Source of the DNA: Anaerolineales bacterium
GTDB taxonomy: Bacteria; Chloroflexota; Anaerolineae; Anaerolineales; JABWBV01
NCBI GenBank assembly: GCA_020634875.1
Contig: JACKAX010000016.1
Coordinates: 1 to 64,000, forward strand
Length of the DNA: 64,000 nucleotides
Reading direction: 5' to 3'
Positions within the stretch are counted from its first letter, which is position 1. The number at the start of each line of letters is the position of its first letter. A model generated the notes under the pieces. It was given only the letters and a program-made list of their open reading frames with translations, was not told the DNA's origin and made no database searches. The translations under genes were made by a program, and so were the position numbers. Shown in pieces: positions 34,048 through 42,521 of the stretch.

Positions 34048-35601
34048 ATGAACCGCTCATCTCTCACCCGTTACGCATGGCTTTCTGTTGGGGCCGCAGT
34101 GTTGACCATTGGGTTGAAACTCGCCGCCTATCTCATCACCGACTCTGTCGGGTTGCTTTCCGATGCCCTTGAATCGCTCGTCAATCTTGTCGGAGGGGTG
34201 ATGGCCCTGGCGATGTTGACCATCGCCGCCCGCCCGGCGGATGAGGAACACGCTTACGGACATACAAAGGCGGAGTATTTTTCCAGCGGGGTGGAGGGAA
34301 CGCTGATTCTCGTGGCCGCGCTGAGTATCGCATACACCGCTATCCAACGGTTGCTTGCGCCAAAACCGTTGGAGGAGGTGGGAATCGGGTTGGCGGTTTC
34401 TGTCGCGGCGTCGCTGGTGAATTTGGGTGTAGCGCTGACGCTTCTCCGGGCTGGGAAGAAGCATGATTCCATCACGCTCCAAGCTAACGCACAGCATTTG
34501 ATGACCGACGTGTGGACGTCGGTGGGGGTAGTTGTCGGCGTGGGCGCGGTGGTGTTGACCGGGTGGGAACGGCTCGATCCGATTGTAGCAATTGTGGTCG
34601 CAGCGAACATTGTCCGGTCAGGGTTTCATATCGTCAAAACTTCTGTGTTAGGGTTGATGGATACGGCGATTCCCGCGGAAGAGTTAAAAAAGGTGCAGGA
34701 AATTTTAGGCAGGTTCAACGAGGGTGGCGTGCAGTTTCACGCGTTACGCACCCGCCAATCGGGTGCGCGGCGGTTCGTATCCATGCACGTGCTAGTGCCT
34801 GGAGATTGGACTGTCAACCATGGACATGAATTGTTAGAAAGCATCGAGTCCGCGCTACGGCATGAATTGCCCAATACGACGGTATTTACACATTTGGAGT
34901 CGTTGAATGACCCGACCTCGTGGGAGGATATAGATTTGGATCGGGGGACAATCATTAATGATGGAAAAGAACTGACGCCACCAAATTCCTCGACAAATAC
35001 TCCTCCCACCAAAGACCTCCTCACCCGCATGACCGAACGCTACGCGACCGGCCAAATCCCCTGGCAACACGAACTGCCCCCGCCCGAAGTCATCACCCTC
35101 GCCGAAACTCTGCCCCCCGGACGGTTTCTCGATCTGGGCAGTGGCCTGGGCCGCGCGTGCCTTTATATGGCAAAACACGGCTGGACATGCGACGGCGTGG
35201 ACTTCGTCGCCCAGGCCACCGAAATGTCCCGTGAACGTGCCGCCGCCGCAGGGCTGGCTGACCGCATTCACTTTCACACCGCTTCCGTTGCCCAACTCGA
35301 CTTCCTGACCGGCCCATACGATCTCATCCTGGATGTTGGCTGTCTCCACGCCCAAACGCCGAAAGATGGCATCTCCTACGCCCAACACGTCAAACGTCTG
35401 CTTGCCCCTGGGGGACAATACGTTCTATTCGCCCACTTGACCAACAAAACCGACCCCGACGCCCGCGAGTGGACCACCGAAGAAGAAATCTACCGTCTCT
35501 TCCTCCCCGATCTAACCCTCGAAAAGATCGAGCGCGGCACCACCACCACCGTTGAAAGCACCTGGCATTCGGCCTGGCTTTGGATGCGTGCGAAGATATA
35601 A
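34048..35601 (+). CDS. CDF-family metal exporter fused to a SAM-dependent methyltransferase
   Basis: A 517-residue protein with two parts. Residues 1-300 form a cation diffusion facilitator: six TM helices, the TM2 site region [11 protein letters not shown], the [10 protein letters not shown] motif, [11 protein letters not shown] in TM5, then the cytoplasmic C-terminal domain ending [19 protein letters not shown]. After a Ser/Thr/Pro linker (about 305-325), residues 328-517 form a class I methyltransferase ([30 protein letters not shown]). No stop lies between the two. A TATAAT (34034-34039) overlapping the ATPase stop lies 8 bases before the ATG, so a leaderless transcript is possible besides read-through from the ATPase. 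The methyl acceptor is unknown. Confidence 0.85.
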   Translation: MNRSSLTRYAWLSVGAAVLTIGLKLAAYLITDSVGLLSDALESLVNLVGGVMALAMLTIAARPADEEHAYGHTKAEYFSSGVEGTLILVAALSIAYTAIQRLLAPKPLEEVGIGLAVSVAASLVNLGVALTLLRAGKKHDSITLQANAQHLMTDVWTSVGVVVGVGAVVLTGWERLDPIVAIVVAANIVRSGFHIVKTSVLGLMDTAIPAEELKKVQEILGRFNEGGVQFHALRTRQSGARRFVSMHVLVPGDWTVNHGHELLESIESALRHELPNTTVFTHLESLNDPTSWEDIDLDRGTIINDGKELTPPNSSTNTPPTKDLLTRMTERYATGQIPWQHELPPPEVITLAETLPPGRFLDLGSGLGRACLYMAKHGWTCDGVDFVAQATEMSRERAAAAGLADRIHFHTASVAQLDFLTGPYDLILDVGCLHAQTPKDGISYAQHVKRLLAPGGQYVLFAHLTNKTDPDAREWTTEEEIYRLFLPDLTLEKIERGTTTTVESTWHSAWLWMRAKI

Positions 35602-35621
35602 ACAAATTTTGCCTTTTCCCC

Positions 35622-35668
35622 GAAAAAAGAAGGGGCGCACATGGTCATGTGCGCCCCTTCTTTTTTTC
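35622..35668. terminator. Long perfect hairpin after the CDF-methyltransferase gene
   Basis: The arms GAAGGGGCGCACATG and CATGTGCGCCCCTTC, with flanking A- and T-runs, close on a 2-base loop. It ends the metal-export operon and may also act on the other strand. Confidence 0.88.
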
Positions 35669-35787
35669 GGAAATCCTCCCATGTTACCAACCCGTAACAT
35701 ACATAGCGGAACCGTAACGCCCTCGCCAAGCGGTTGACACAGCCCCCCTTTACAATCCAAGTATCATTAAATTCAAAAGGAAATCAC

Positions 35788-37278
35788 ATGTCCCGCTATC
35801 TTTATCTTTTCCTCGCCCTCCTCGGCCTCTTTCTCACCTCTGCCTGCCTCCCCTTCGTTGGCAATATGGATTTGGACATCCAAACCTCCACCCCCGAAAG
35901 CCTCCCATCCCCCACCATGGACGCAAGCACCCCGCTTCCCGAACCCACCCCCCTCCCTGCTTCCGCGGGCACCGTCACCGGACGCGTGTGCTACCCTGGC
36001 GAATTCATCCCCGCCATGACTGCCTACTTCCAGCAAACCCCCAGCGGTTTACTCACTGAACTCCCCATCGCCGAAGGCCAACTTACCTACACCCTCGAAC
36101 TCGCCCCCGGCATCTACCGCGCCTTCACCTGGAGCGAAAAATACCAGATCGCCAGCGCCTACACTGGCTACGCGGCGTGCGGGTACGGCAATACCTGCCC
36201 CGACCACACCCTCCTCTCGTTTGAAGTTCTCGCCGGACAAACCCTCACCGACATAGACCTTTGCGACGGCCCCTACCCCGCCGACCAACTCCCGCTTCCC
36301 CGTCCCGTTTCCGAAAACGACCCCGCCCTCAATGGCCTCACCTACAGCCTCCCCGAAGGCCCCCTCTACCGCATAGACGCCTACGGTTACTCAAAACCAC
36401 TCAACAGCGCACTTGGCGTCGTCATCTCCCCGGACGGAAATTCCGGCCTGTACCCCTTCAACGGCGATTTATATGTCATGTCCCTCGCGGGCGGCGAACC
36501 ACTCAACCTGACCAACACCCCCAACATCATCGAAATTCTCTACCAGTGGCCCTTACAAGATCGCATCTTCTTCACCGCCCTCACCGCCGGACTAGGCGAA
36601 CGCTCAAGCATGACAGGTGGCCTGTACAGCATCCGCCCGGATGGCTCCGCCCTCACCGCCCTTGACCCGGACACCAACGTCGGCAACTTCGCCATCTCCC
36701 CCGATGGACACTTCGCCGCCTACGGTGGTGGGCAAACAGGCTACCTTTACGATTTACAACTCAACCAGCGCGGCGTCTTTGACCCAACCACTTTCGGAAT
36801 CAACAGTGAAAGCGGGCTATATCTCACCAGTCCGGCATGGGCACCCGACTCGCAGAAACTTGCCTGGCTCGTGCAAGGTAACTTCATGGGGCCAGGAGTC
36901 TTTGCCGTCGTAGTCTTCGATTTATTCACCAACACTACCGAAATCATCCATCCCTATCACATCGTCGGCATGGACGGCCTCCTGCCCCCCGCCAAGTTCA
37001 GTCCCGACGGCAACTGGATCGCCTTCACTGCCTTTGACGAAGACCCCACCCAATATGGCGTCTGGGTTGCGAGTGTCGGCGACCCCAACCAAAGCACCCA
37101 GTTCTTTATGGGTTCATACAGCAACACCCCCTACTGGAGTCCCGACGGACGCTGGCTCGCCTACCAGCAATATGCGGAGGCGGAGCAAGTCAACAAAGTC
37201 TTCGTGTACGACCTCACCCTGAACGTAATCCTTCAGGCCGTCCAACTCCCGCCCAATGCCAGCATTATTGGGTGGTAG
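35788..37278 (+). CDS. Lipoprotein with WD40-like/TolB-type propeller
   Basis: A 496-residue lipoprotein: signal peptide and lipobox TSACLPFVG, a Thr/Pro-rich tether, a first beta domain (about 60-170, GTVTGRVCYPGEFIP...), then a propeller of TolB-like repeats with recurring SPDG (VISPDGNSGLYP, AISPDGHFAAYGG, FSPDGNWIAFTA, YWSPDGRWLAYQQ). Start at 35788, AAAAGGAA upstream. It is anchored outside the membrane; ligand or role unknown. The first 40 residues resemble those of the next gene, so the pair may have arisen by sharing an anchor module. Confidence 0.85.
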   Translation: MSRYLYLFLALLGLFLTSACLPFVGNMDLDIQTSTPESLPSPTMDASTPLPEPTPLPASAGTVTGRVCYPGEFIPAMTAYFQQTPSGLLTELPIAEGQLTYTLELAPGIYRAFTWSEKYQIASAYTGYAACGYGNTCPDHTLLSFEVLAGQTLTDIDLCDGPYPADQLPLPRPVSENDPALNGLTYSLPEGPLYRIDAYGYSKPLNSALGVVISPDGNSGLYPFNGDLYVMSLAGGEPLNLTNTPNIIEILYQWPLQDRIFFTALTAGLGERSSMTGGLYSIRPDGSALTALDPDTNVGNFAISPDGHFAAYGGGQTGYLYDLQLNQRGVFDPTTFGINSESGLYLTSPAWAPDSQKLAWLVQGNFMGPGVFAVVVFDLFTNTTEIIHPYHIVGMDGLLPPAKFSPDGNWIAFTAFDEDPTQYGVWVASVGDPNQSTQFFMGSYSNTPYWSPDGRWLAYQQYAEAEQVNKVFVYDLTLNVILQAVQLPPNASIIGW

Positions 37279-37282
37279 GCAT

Positions 37283-37336
37283 AATCCCGAAAAAAGAGTG
37301 GCGGAGGATGTACATTCCCCGCCCACCCTTTTTTCA
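37283..37336. terminator. Imperfect hairpin between the two lipoprotein genes
   Basis: CCCGAAAAAAGAGTGGCGG pairs with CCGCCCACCCTTTTTTC around an ATGTACAT centre, with mismatches. The next gene's ribosome site (AAAGG) follows directly. Confidence 0.6.
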
Positions 37337-37355
37337 TATCTCTTCAAAGGTCCCC

Positions 37356-38261
37356 ATGAAAATCTACAAATTCCATCTCCTCATTTCGATGATATTCGCC
37401 TTAACCGCCTGTGTGCCCCTGGTTGGCAAAATCAATGTCGAAATTGAAACCCCCATTCCCCAATCGGAAAATACCCCTACCCTTCCCCCCACCCCTACCG
37501 AAACCGAACTTCCCCGCCCCACGGAAACCCCGCGCCCCACTCAACCCCCCACCAATGTGATCCTCACTCCGGAAGCGGGCGGTTATCCCCCCAACCCCCT
37601 CAACTTCGACGCCATTCAGATTACCGAACCCGGCCCTGGTTCCCGCCTCGCCGCCCCCATCCATATCACCGGCAACGCCGACCCCACCTTTGAACAAACC
37701 CTCGTCATCCGCATCGTTCTCGACGATGGCACCGAACTCAACCGCGCCACCACCAACATCCTGACCGACGCAGGCAATCGCGGCCCGTTCTCCATTGACA
37801 TGGACTTTGCTGTATTGGGCGAACGACAAGCCTTCATCCAGGTCTTCTCCGTCAGCCCGCGGGATGGTGGCATCACCCACCTGAATTCCGTCCTCGTCAC
37901 CCTGGCAGATTCCGGCCCGGTGGACATCCGGCAAGCCATGATCAGCAATGAACCCATCGTGGTTGCTAATCCCCTGCCTGGCGGTATCGTCAGTGGGGGT
38001 GTGGCCCACATCGAAGGGTACGCGGCCCCCAGCTTTGAAAATCACCTGTTCATCGAAATTGTGGACGTAAACGGCAATGTCGTCGGAAGCGCGCCGGTTA
38101 TCGTGGACGCGCCAGACTTCGGCGTGCCCGGCCCCTTCACCATAGATATTCCCTACACCATCACCGAGGCGCAAGCCGGACGCATTGTCATTCATGATCC
38201 AAGCGTCGTAATTGAGGGGGATGTGCATTTGGTCAGTGTCGAGGTGCAATTTGAACCGTAA
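37356..38261 (+). CDS. Lipoprotein with two Gmad2-like immunoglobulin-type domains
   Basis: A 301-residue lipoprotein. Lipobox LTACVPLVG, a Thr/Pro/Glu tether of ~50 residues (PTLPPTPTETELPRPTETP), then two similar beta-sandwich domains: IQITEPGPGSRLAAPIHITG...ADPTFEQTLVIRI and ISNEPIVVANPLPGGIVSGG...AAPSFENHLFIEI. This 'P.pGs.v..p..v.G.a..fE..l..ri' pattern matches the Gmad2 domain known from bacterial spore-germination and surface proteins. The start at 37356 has AAAGG; the longer frame has no site. Function unknown, outside the membrane. Confidence 0.8.
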   Translation: MKIYKFHLLISMIFALTACVPLVGKINVEIETPIPQSENTPTLPPTPTETELPRPTETPRPTQPPTNVILTPEAGGYPPNPLNFDAIQITEPGPGSRLAAPIHITGNADPTFEQTLVIRIVLDDGTELNRATTNILTDAGNRGPFSIDMDFAVLGERQAFIQVFSVSPRDGGITHLNSVLVTLADSGPVDIRQAMISNEPIVVANPLPGGIVSGGVAHIEGYAAPSFENHLFIEIVDVNGNVVGSAPVIVDAPDFGVPGPFTIDIPYTITEAQAGRIVIHDPSVVIEGDVHLVSVEVQFEP

Positions 38262-38267
38262 TCGGTA

Positions 38268-38316
38268 CACCGAAAGAAAAGGCCGGACTTGTGCAATCCG
38301 GCCTTTTCTTTCGGTG
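38268..38316. terminator. Bidirectional terminator
   Basis: A 20-bp perfect stem (CACCGAAAGAAAAGGCCGGA and its complement, 9-base loop) between the convergent lipoprotein and HD-domain genes. Confidence 0.88.
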
Positions 38317-38321
38317 ATTTT

Positions 38322-38900
38322 TCAGCTTTCCATATTCCCCACTAACCCTAATTCCGGGGCAATACGGCGCATGGCGGTGATAACATTGCCTACATGTTCC
38401 CACAACTCCACACCAAATTCCTGCGCAGCGTGCTCGATCTCCTCACGATTTGCACCGGCGGCAAAGGCCCGGTCTTTCCACTTTTTCTTGACCGACTTTG
38501 CTTCCATATCAAGGATGGAGTGGGAAGGACGCACCAAGGCAACGGCTGTGACCAAGCCGGTGATTTCGTCACAGGCACACAAAGCTCTTTCCATTTGGGT
38601 TTGGCGGGGGAATTGCTCGAGGAGGTGATCGGCGTGGCTCATCACGGCACGGATGATTTCTTCGGAAACCCCTTTCTCGCGGAGGATGGGCGCACCGTCT
38701 TGGGGATGTTGGTCAAGGGTTGGGTGGATTTCCCAGTCAAAGTCGTGGAGCAAACCGGCTAGGCCCCAGGTATCGATATTTTCAGGGTCATATTTTTCGG
38801 CATAAAAGCGCATAGCGGCTTCTACGGCTAGCATGTGGCGTACTAGACTGATGTTTTTTACATATTCGGTGACAAGGGCGTATGCTTCGTCGCGGGTCAT
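38322..38900 (-). CDS. HD-domain phosphohydrolase
   Basis: A 192-residue HD-superfamily protein. Metal ligands: LVRHMLAVEAAM (first His), GLLHDFDWE (His-Asp pair), HPQDGAPIL and VMSHADHLL. AAGGAGA precedes the ATG. Members hydrolyse nucleotide or phosphate esters; substrate unknown. Upstream (38901-38921), 21 bases separate it from the SanA/YdcF gene, so the two are probably in one transcript. Confidence 0.85.
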   Translation of the reverse strand: MTRDEAYALVTEYVKNISLVRHMLAVEAAMRFYAEKYDPENIDTWGLAGLLHDFDWEIHPTLDQHPQDGAPILREKGVSEEIIRAVMSHADHLLEQFPRQTQMERALCACDEITGLVTAVALVRPSHSILDMEAKSVKKKWKDRAFAAGANREEIEHAAQEFGVELWEHVGNVITAMRRIAPELGLVGNMES

Positions 38901-38921
38901 GAGGTCTCCTTCTGGGGAATC

Positions 38922-39584
38922 TTATTGGGCATCTAGTGGAAAGATAGGTTCTGGTTGGCCCAAGATCGGTTGGGGATGGGCAAAGAATATATCCCAAAAT
39001 GCAGTGGCTGTGGCAGGGTATTCGCGCATTGTCCAATATTCCAAGGCACCTTCCCAATAACGGCTTTCATAGGCGGGATAACCAGTAGCACTTACACCAA
39101 GCATGTTGCAGGTCATCACGGCGCGAGGCAAGTGATAGGATTGGGTAACAAGAATCGCTTCGGTCAGGCCGAATATCGCGCGGGCACGATAACAGGTGTC
39201 GTAGGTGCGGCGTCCGGCAAAATCCAGAATGATGTCGGTTTCGGGAATACCCAACGAGAGGGCGTATTCTTTCATTGCAGTGGGTTCATCATAATACACT
39301 TCGCTATTATCCCCACTCATCAACAATTTTTGGATTTTTCCGGCGAAGTACAGGTCGGCGGCAGCGCGAATACGGTCGCGCAGGACGGCGGAGGCGTTGC
39401 CTGATCGGGTTAGCCCCGCGCCGAAAACAATAGCGACCGCGCGAGGTGGGGTGGTTTCCAGCGTAGTGATCCGAGGTTGGGCATAAGCTCGGGCAAGGGT
39501 TTGCGGAGCGAGGAGAACAATTCCCCCAAGTGCGGACAAAATCAACGTCAATGTAAAGACCCTTTTGAAGAAGCGGCGTAACAT
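38922..39584 (-). CDS. SanA/YdcF-like DUF218 membrane protein
   Basis: A 220-residue protein with one N-terminal TM helix (VFTLTLILSALGGIVLLAPQ) and the DUF218 fold outside the membrane: VFGAGLTRSGNASAVLRDRI, MSGDNS, ILVTQSYHLPRAVMTCNMLG and YPAYESRYW. SanA and ElyC of this family affect envelope barrier functions. The start has no ribosome site; TAAAAT lies 7 bases before the ATG, so it may be leaderless. The ligand of DUF218 proteins is unknown. Confidence 0.82.
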   Translation of the reverse strand: MLRRFFKRVFTLTLILSALGGIVLLAPQTLARAYAQPRITTLETTPPRAVAIVFGAGLTRSGNASAVLRDRIRAAADLYFAGKIQKLLMSGDNSEVYYDEPTAMKEYALSLGIPETDIILDFAGRRTYDTCYRARAIFGLTEAILVTQSYHLPRAVMTCNMLGVSATGYPAYESRYWEGALEYWTMREYPATATAFWDIFFAHPQPILGQPEPIFPLDAQ

Positions 39585-39613
39585 GGGCGCGATTTTATCA
39601 TGGGAAGATGAAC

Positions 39614-39660
39614 GATCTATGAAAAAGTCCGGCGGAGTACGCCGGACTTTTTCATAGATC
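39614..39660. terminator. Hairpin upstream of the SanA/YdcF gene
   Basis: A 21-bp perfect stem (GATCTATGAAAAAGTCCGGCG and its complement) with a 5-base loop. It follows the end of the phnE-like gene across the second palindrome at 39685-39738. Confidence 0.75.
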
Positions 39661-39684
39661 TCAACAGCCAGGGTAGAGATTAAC

Positions 39685-39738
39685 CCCGGAAAAAAGGTGA
39701 AAGGGGGCTGTACAGCCCCCTTTCACCTTTTTTCCGGG
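39685..39738. repeat. Perfect 54-bp palindrome
   Basis: Two 27-base arms without any loop, centre CTGTACAG; one arm begins CCCGGAAAAAAGGTGAAAGG. It lies 25 bases past the stop of the giant PhnE gene and probably ends its transcript. It resembles the palindrome at 52632-52680. Confidence 0.9.
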
Positions 39739-39763
39739 CAGCTTCCTCTCTAAACCAATTATG

Positions 39764-41599
39764 TTAGATCACTTTCTCGCGGAGCCAGGAACTGATGTAG
39801 TCCATCGAGGCCACAACGATAGCGATGGCAAACATTTGGGCGCTGGCCGCGCGGTAGTTGAGGAGGTTGATGTTTTGTTGGAGCAGGAAGCCGATCCCAC
39901 CCCCGCCGACGAACCCGATGATGGTGGACATACGGACGTTGATGTCCCAGCGGTACATGGTGTAGGAGATGTACGGCGGCACGATTTGCGGGATGACGGC
40001 ATAAACAATGGTTTGCAAGCGGTTGGCCCCAGTTGCTTCAATGGCTTCCAACGGCCCAGCCTGAATACTTTCGACTTGCTCAGAATAGAGTTTGGCGAGG
40101 CTGACGATGGTATGCAGACCGAGCGCCAACACCCCAGCGAACGGCCCAATCCCGACTGCGATAACGAAGACAATCGCCATGACAAGCGCTTCGACCGAGC
40201 GTAAAGTGTTGAGGATGGTACGCGTGATAGAGTAGATCACTAACCCGATAGGCAAGGTAACTTTGGGTTTGTTTGTGACGGCAAGGATCAGCCCCAAGAC
40301 GCCACCGGTGATGCCCGGTCCCCAAAGGGTATACACGGGATTTCCAATTTGGTAGAGCCACTCAATTGCCATACCAATCAAGATGAATAAGACTGCTCCT
40401 GCAACTCCTGCAAGAACGATATTCATCAACTTGACCCCGCTTATGGGTAATTTCTCGGTGCTGCGTTGACCAATACGCCCCATGAAACTGCTTACCACGC
40501 CTCCCGCCGCGAGGGCGCCCAAGGCCGGGGTAATGGTTTGCAGAATATCACTCAACTTAACCATAAAGTTGGCAAGGAAAGCAAACGATCCTAAGTTTTT
40601 AGCCAACATGCTGCCCAGGTTCATGATGAGGTCAGCCAATTGATACAGACCTAAGAATGCCAATAGCACTGCGACGAATAGCACGATTAAACGGGTGATA
40701 CGGAGCAATTGTGTCGCAGGGGCAGCATCTTCTTGGGGTAAGGCAAAACGTATAGCAAGCATGAAAAGGATGAAAACGACAATAACACCTATGATGTTCA
40801 TCACCACGGTATCGAAGGTTTGTGCAAAAATGCCAACTTGACGCACAATGACAAAACCTAGCACAATCCCTACCGGCCACCCTAATATGGAAAGCGCGAC
40901 ACTTGCCAACGGACTTTTGACGGGTTTCATCAAGTTTCGGGCAGCGATGAAACTGAGCGGAATCGCGAGAAAGGTACCCAGGGTAGTCGCCAAGAGTGCG
41001 AGAAACACGGTCTCAACAATCTTGAGCCAGGTTTGGTGCGCGGTTTCGGTGAAATGTGGGGTGCCAATGTTATGTCGCCCGGTGGCGCGCACATATTGCA
41101 CTTCCTCGGAGGGACGTTTGGGAAGGGTCAATTCTGCGACAAAGTGCCCCTCTGAATCCGTATCAAAATCATCCCTGCCTAATGTAACTAGGTTTGCTGG
41201 ATCACTACCAGGGACAAACCGCAAGGGTCCAGAGGAATTCGGAAGAAAATTAAACCCTTCGACCTGAAGAATTTCGCCCGGTTCACCACATGCAGGGGTC
41301 AGAATCACGTACGCACCGGACTTATCCGGTTCGGGTACATCTGGCATTCCCCCTTCCGGGCAGGGAACATACACAGGGGTATTGATCACTACTTCTTCTT
41401 GTTCGTACTCGAAAATATCAGGCTGGGCCAGGGCACGGGTCACGCGAATAAGGCTTTCCTGGCGTTGTTCGCTCCGAATTTCTTCCAGGTTGACCTTCGT
41501 GATCTCAAACCCATACGCATATACAATTAGCCCGAGTAAAACCGCCAAACCAAGGCGGATAGATTTCCAGGGAGAGATTTTTTTATCCATGTCCGTCAC
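39764..41599 (-). CDS. phnE: Giant PhnE-type ABC permease with external domain and membrane insertion
   Basis: A 611-residue permease, about twice the size of usual PhnE. One TM helix (about 14-31) is followed by an external Ig/IPT-like domain (about 75-180; GEPGEILQVEGFNFLPNSSG). PhnE sequence starts at about 190 (LGTFLAIPLSFIAARNLM), is interrupted by a hydrophobic insertion of ~230 residues (225-455), and resumes with RSVEALVMAIVFVIAVGIGP, the EAA loop EATGANRLQTIVYAVIPQ (about 520-537) and MYRWDINVRMSTIIGFVGGG. It completes the importer with PhnC (start overlap ATGA). The role of the insertion is unknown. Confidence 0.85.
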   Translation of the reverse strand: MTDMDKKISPWKSIRLGLAVLLGLIVYAYGFEITKVNLEEIRSEQRQESLIRVTRALAQPDIFEYEQEEVVINTPVYVPCPEGGMPDVPEPDKSGAYVILTPACGEPGEILQVEGFNFLPNSSGPLRFVPGSDPANLVTLGRDDFDTDSEGHFVAELTLPKRPSEEVQYVRATGRHNIGTPHFTETAHQTWLKIVETVFLALLATTLGTFLAIPLSFIAARNLMKPVKSPLASVALSILGWPVGIVLGFVIVRQVGIFAQTFDTVVMNIIGVIVVFILFMLAIRFALPQEDAAPATQLLRITRLIVLFVAVLLAFLGLYQLADLIMNLGSMLAKNLGSFAFLANFMVKLSDILQTITPALGALAAGGVVSSFMGRIGQRSTEKLPISGVKLMNIVLAGVAGAVLFILIGMAIEWLYQIGNPVYTLWGPGITGGVLGLILAVTNKPKVTLPIGLVIYSITRTILNTLRSVEALVMAIVFVIAVGIGPFAGVLALGLHTIVSLAKLYSEQVESIQAGPLEAIEATGANRLQTIVYAVIPQIVPPYISYTMYRWDINVRMSTIIGFVGGGGIGFLLQQNINLLNYRAASAQMFAIAIVVASMDYISSWLREKVI

Positions 41600-42348
41600 C
41601 CAACGCGTTCAGCTTCGCGTCCATAAATGTCTTTGAATTTTTGGTCGTCAATTTCTTTCGGCAGACCATCAAACATTAGTTTGCCTTTGTTCAAGGCAAT
41701 TACCCGGTCCGCATACCGGTGAACCAGGTCGAGGAAGTGCAAACTGCACAATACTGTTACCCCATCTTTTTTATTAATATCTTCCAGATGCTTCATAATA
41801 CTATGCGCCAGGACCGGATCGAGGCTGGCGACCGGTTCATCAGCCAGAATCATTTCCGGGTCTTGCATGAGGGCACGCGCAATTCCTACGCGCTGTTGCT
41901 GACCACCGCTCAGTTCATCCGCCCGTTGATAGGCTTTATCGGCAATACCCACCCGATCCAATTGTTGGACAGCTTTTTCGATGTCTTGCTTAGGGAAACG
42001 GTTAATCAAACTCCACGCCGGGTTAACATACCCCAAGCGGCCAGCAAGAACATTCGTGATCACCTTAGAACGGTGCACCAGATTGAAATGTTGGAAAACC
42101 ATCCCTATTTTGCGCCGATAGCGACGTAATTCATCCGGCGAGGCAGACGTAACTTGCTCACCGTTCCAGTAGATTTGGCCGGAAGTGGGTTCAATAAGCC
42201 GGTTGATACAGCGCAATAGAGTAGATTTTCCAGAACCACTTAACCCAATAACAGCCAAAAACTGACCGTCCGGCACGTCAAAACTTACCGAATCAAGGGC
42301 TTTGACGCCGCCATCATAGATTTTCGTCAGGTTTTTTACTTCAAGCAT
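41596..42348 (-). CDS. phnC: PhnC-type ABC transporter ATPase
   Basis: A 250-residue ATPase: Walker A GLSGSGKST, Q-loop MVFQHFNLV, signature ELSGGQQQR, Walker B MILADEPVASLDP, H-loop CSLHFLDL. The sequence matches the phosphonate/phosphite importer ATPases. The start at 42348 (MLEVKNLTKIYDGG) follows homology; the longer frame crosses the hairpin element at 42366-42448. No other ATPase is found in the operon, so it may serve both permeases; this is inference. It overlaps the PhnE start by 4 bases. Confidence 0.9.
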   Translation of the reverse strand: MLEVKNLTKIYDGGVKALDSVSFDVPDGQFLAVIGLSGSGKSTLLRCINRLIEPTSGQIYWNGEQVTSASPDELRRYRRKIGMVFQHFNLVHRSKVITNVLAGRLGYVNPAWSLINRFPKQDIEKAVQQLDRVGIADKAYQRADELSGGQQQRVGIARALMQDPEMILADEPVASLDPVLAHSIMKHLEDINKKDGVTVLCSLHFLDLVHRYADRVIALNKGKLMFDGLPKEIDDQKFKDIYGREAERVG

Positions 42349-42365
42349 AAGAATTTTTGCCAACA

Positions 42366-42448
42366 AAAACCGAGTTTTTGTAGCCAGAGGAATTTGCTTC
42401 TTAGAATATTTAAGACATCCGTGAGAACTCTGGAAAAAACTCGGTTTT
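42366..42448. repeat. Hairpin element with AAAACCGAGTTTTT ends
   Basis: Arms at 42366-42379 and 42435-42448 are the same as those of the element at 86-176; inner CCAGAG/CTCTGG also pair. It lies 17 bases upstream of the PhnC start and after the binding-protein gene, so it could reduce transcription of the membrane parts relative to the binding protein. Confidence 0.6.
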
Positions 42449-42472
42449 AAGAAAAGTTTGGAGATAAAAGAA

Positions 42473-42511
42473 AATTTTCGGGCAGGGAAATATCCCTGCC
42501 CGAAAATTTGT
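42473..42511. terminator. Hairpin after the dual binding-protein gene
   Basis: AAATTTTCGGGCAGGGA pairs with TCCCTGCCCGAAAATTT (about 17 bp). It directly follows the stop of the binding-protein gene on the minus strand and may cut most transcripts there. Confidence 0.75.
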
Positions 42512-42521
42512 CTCAAACCAA

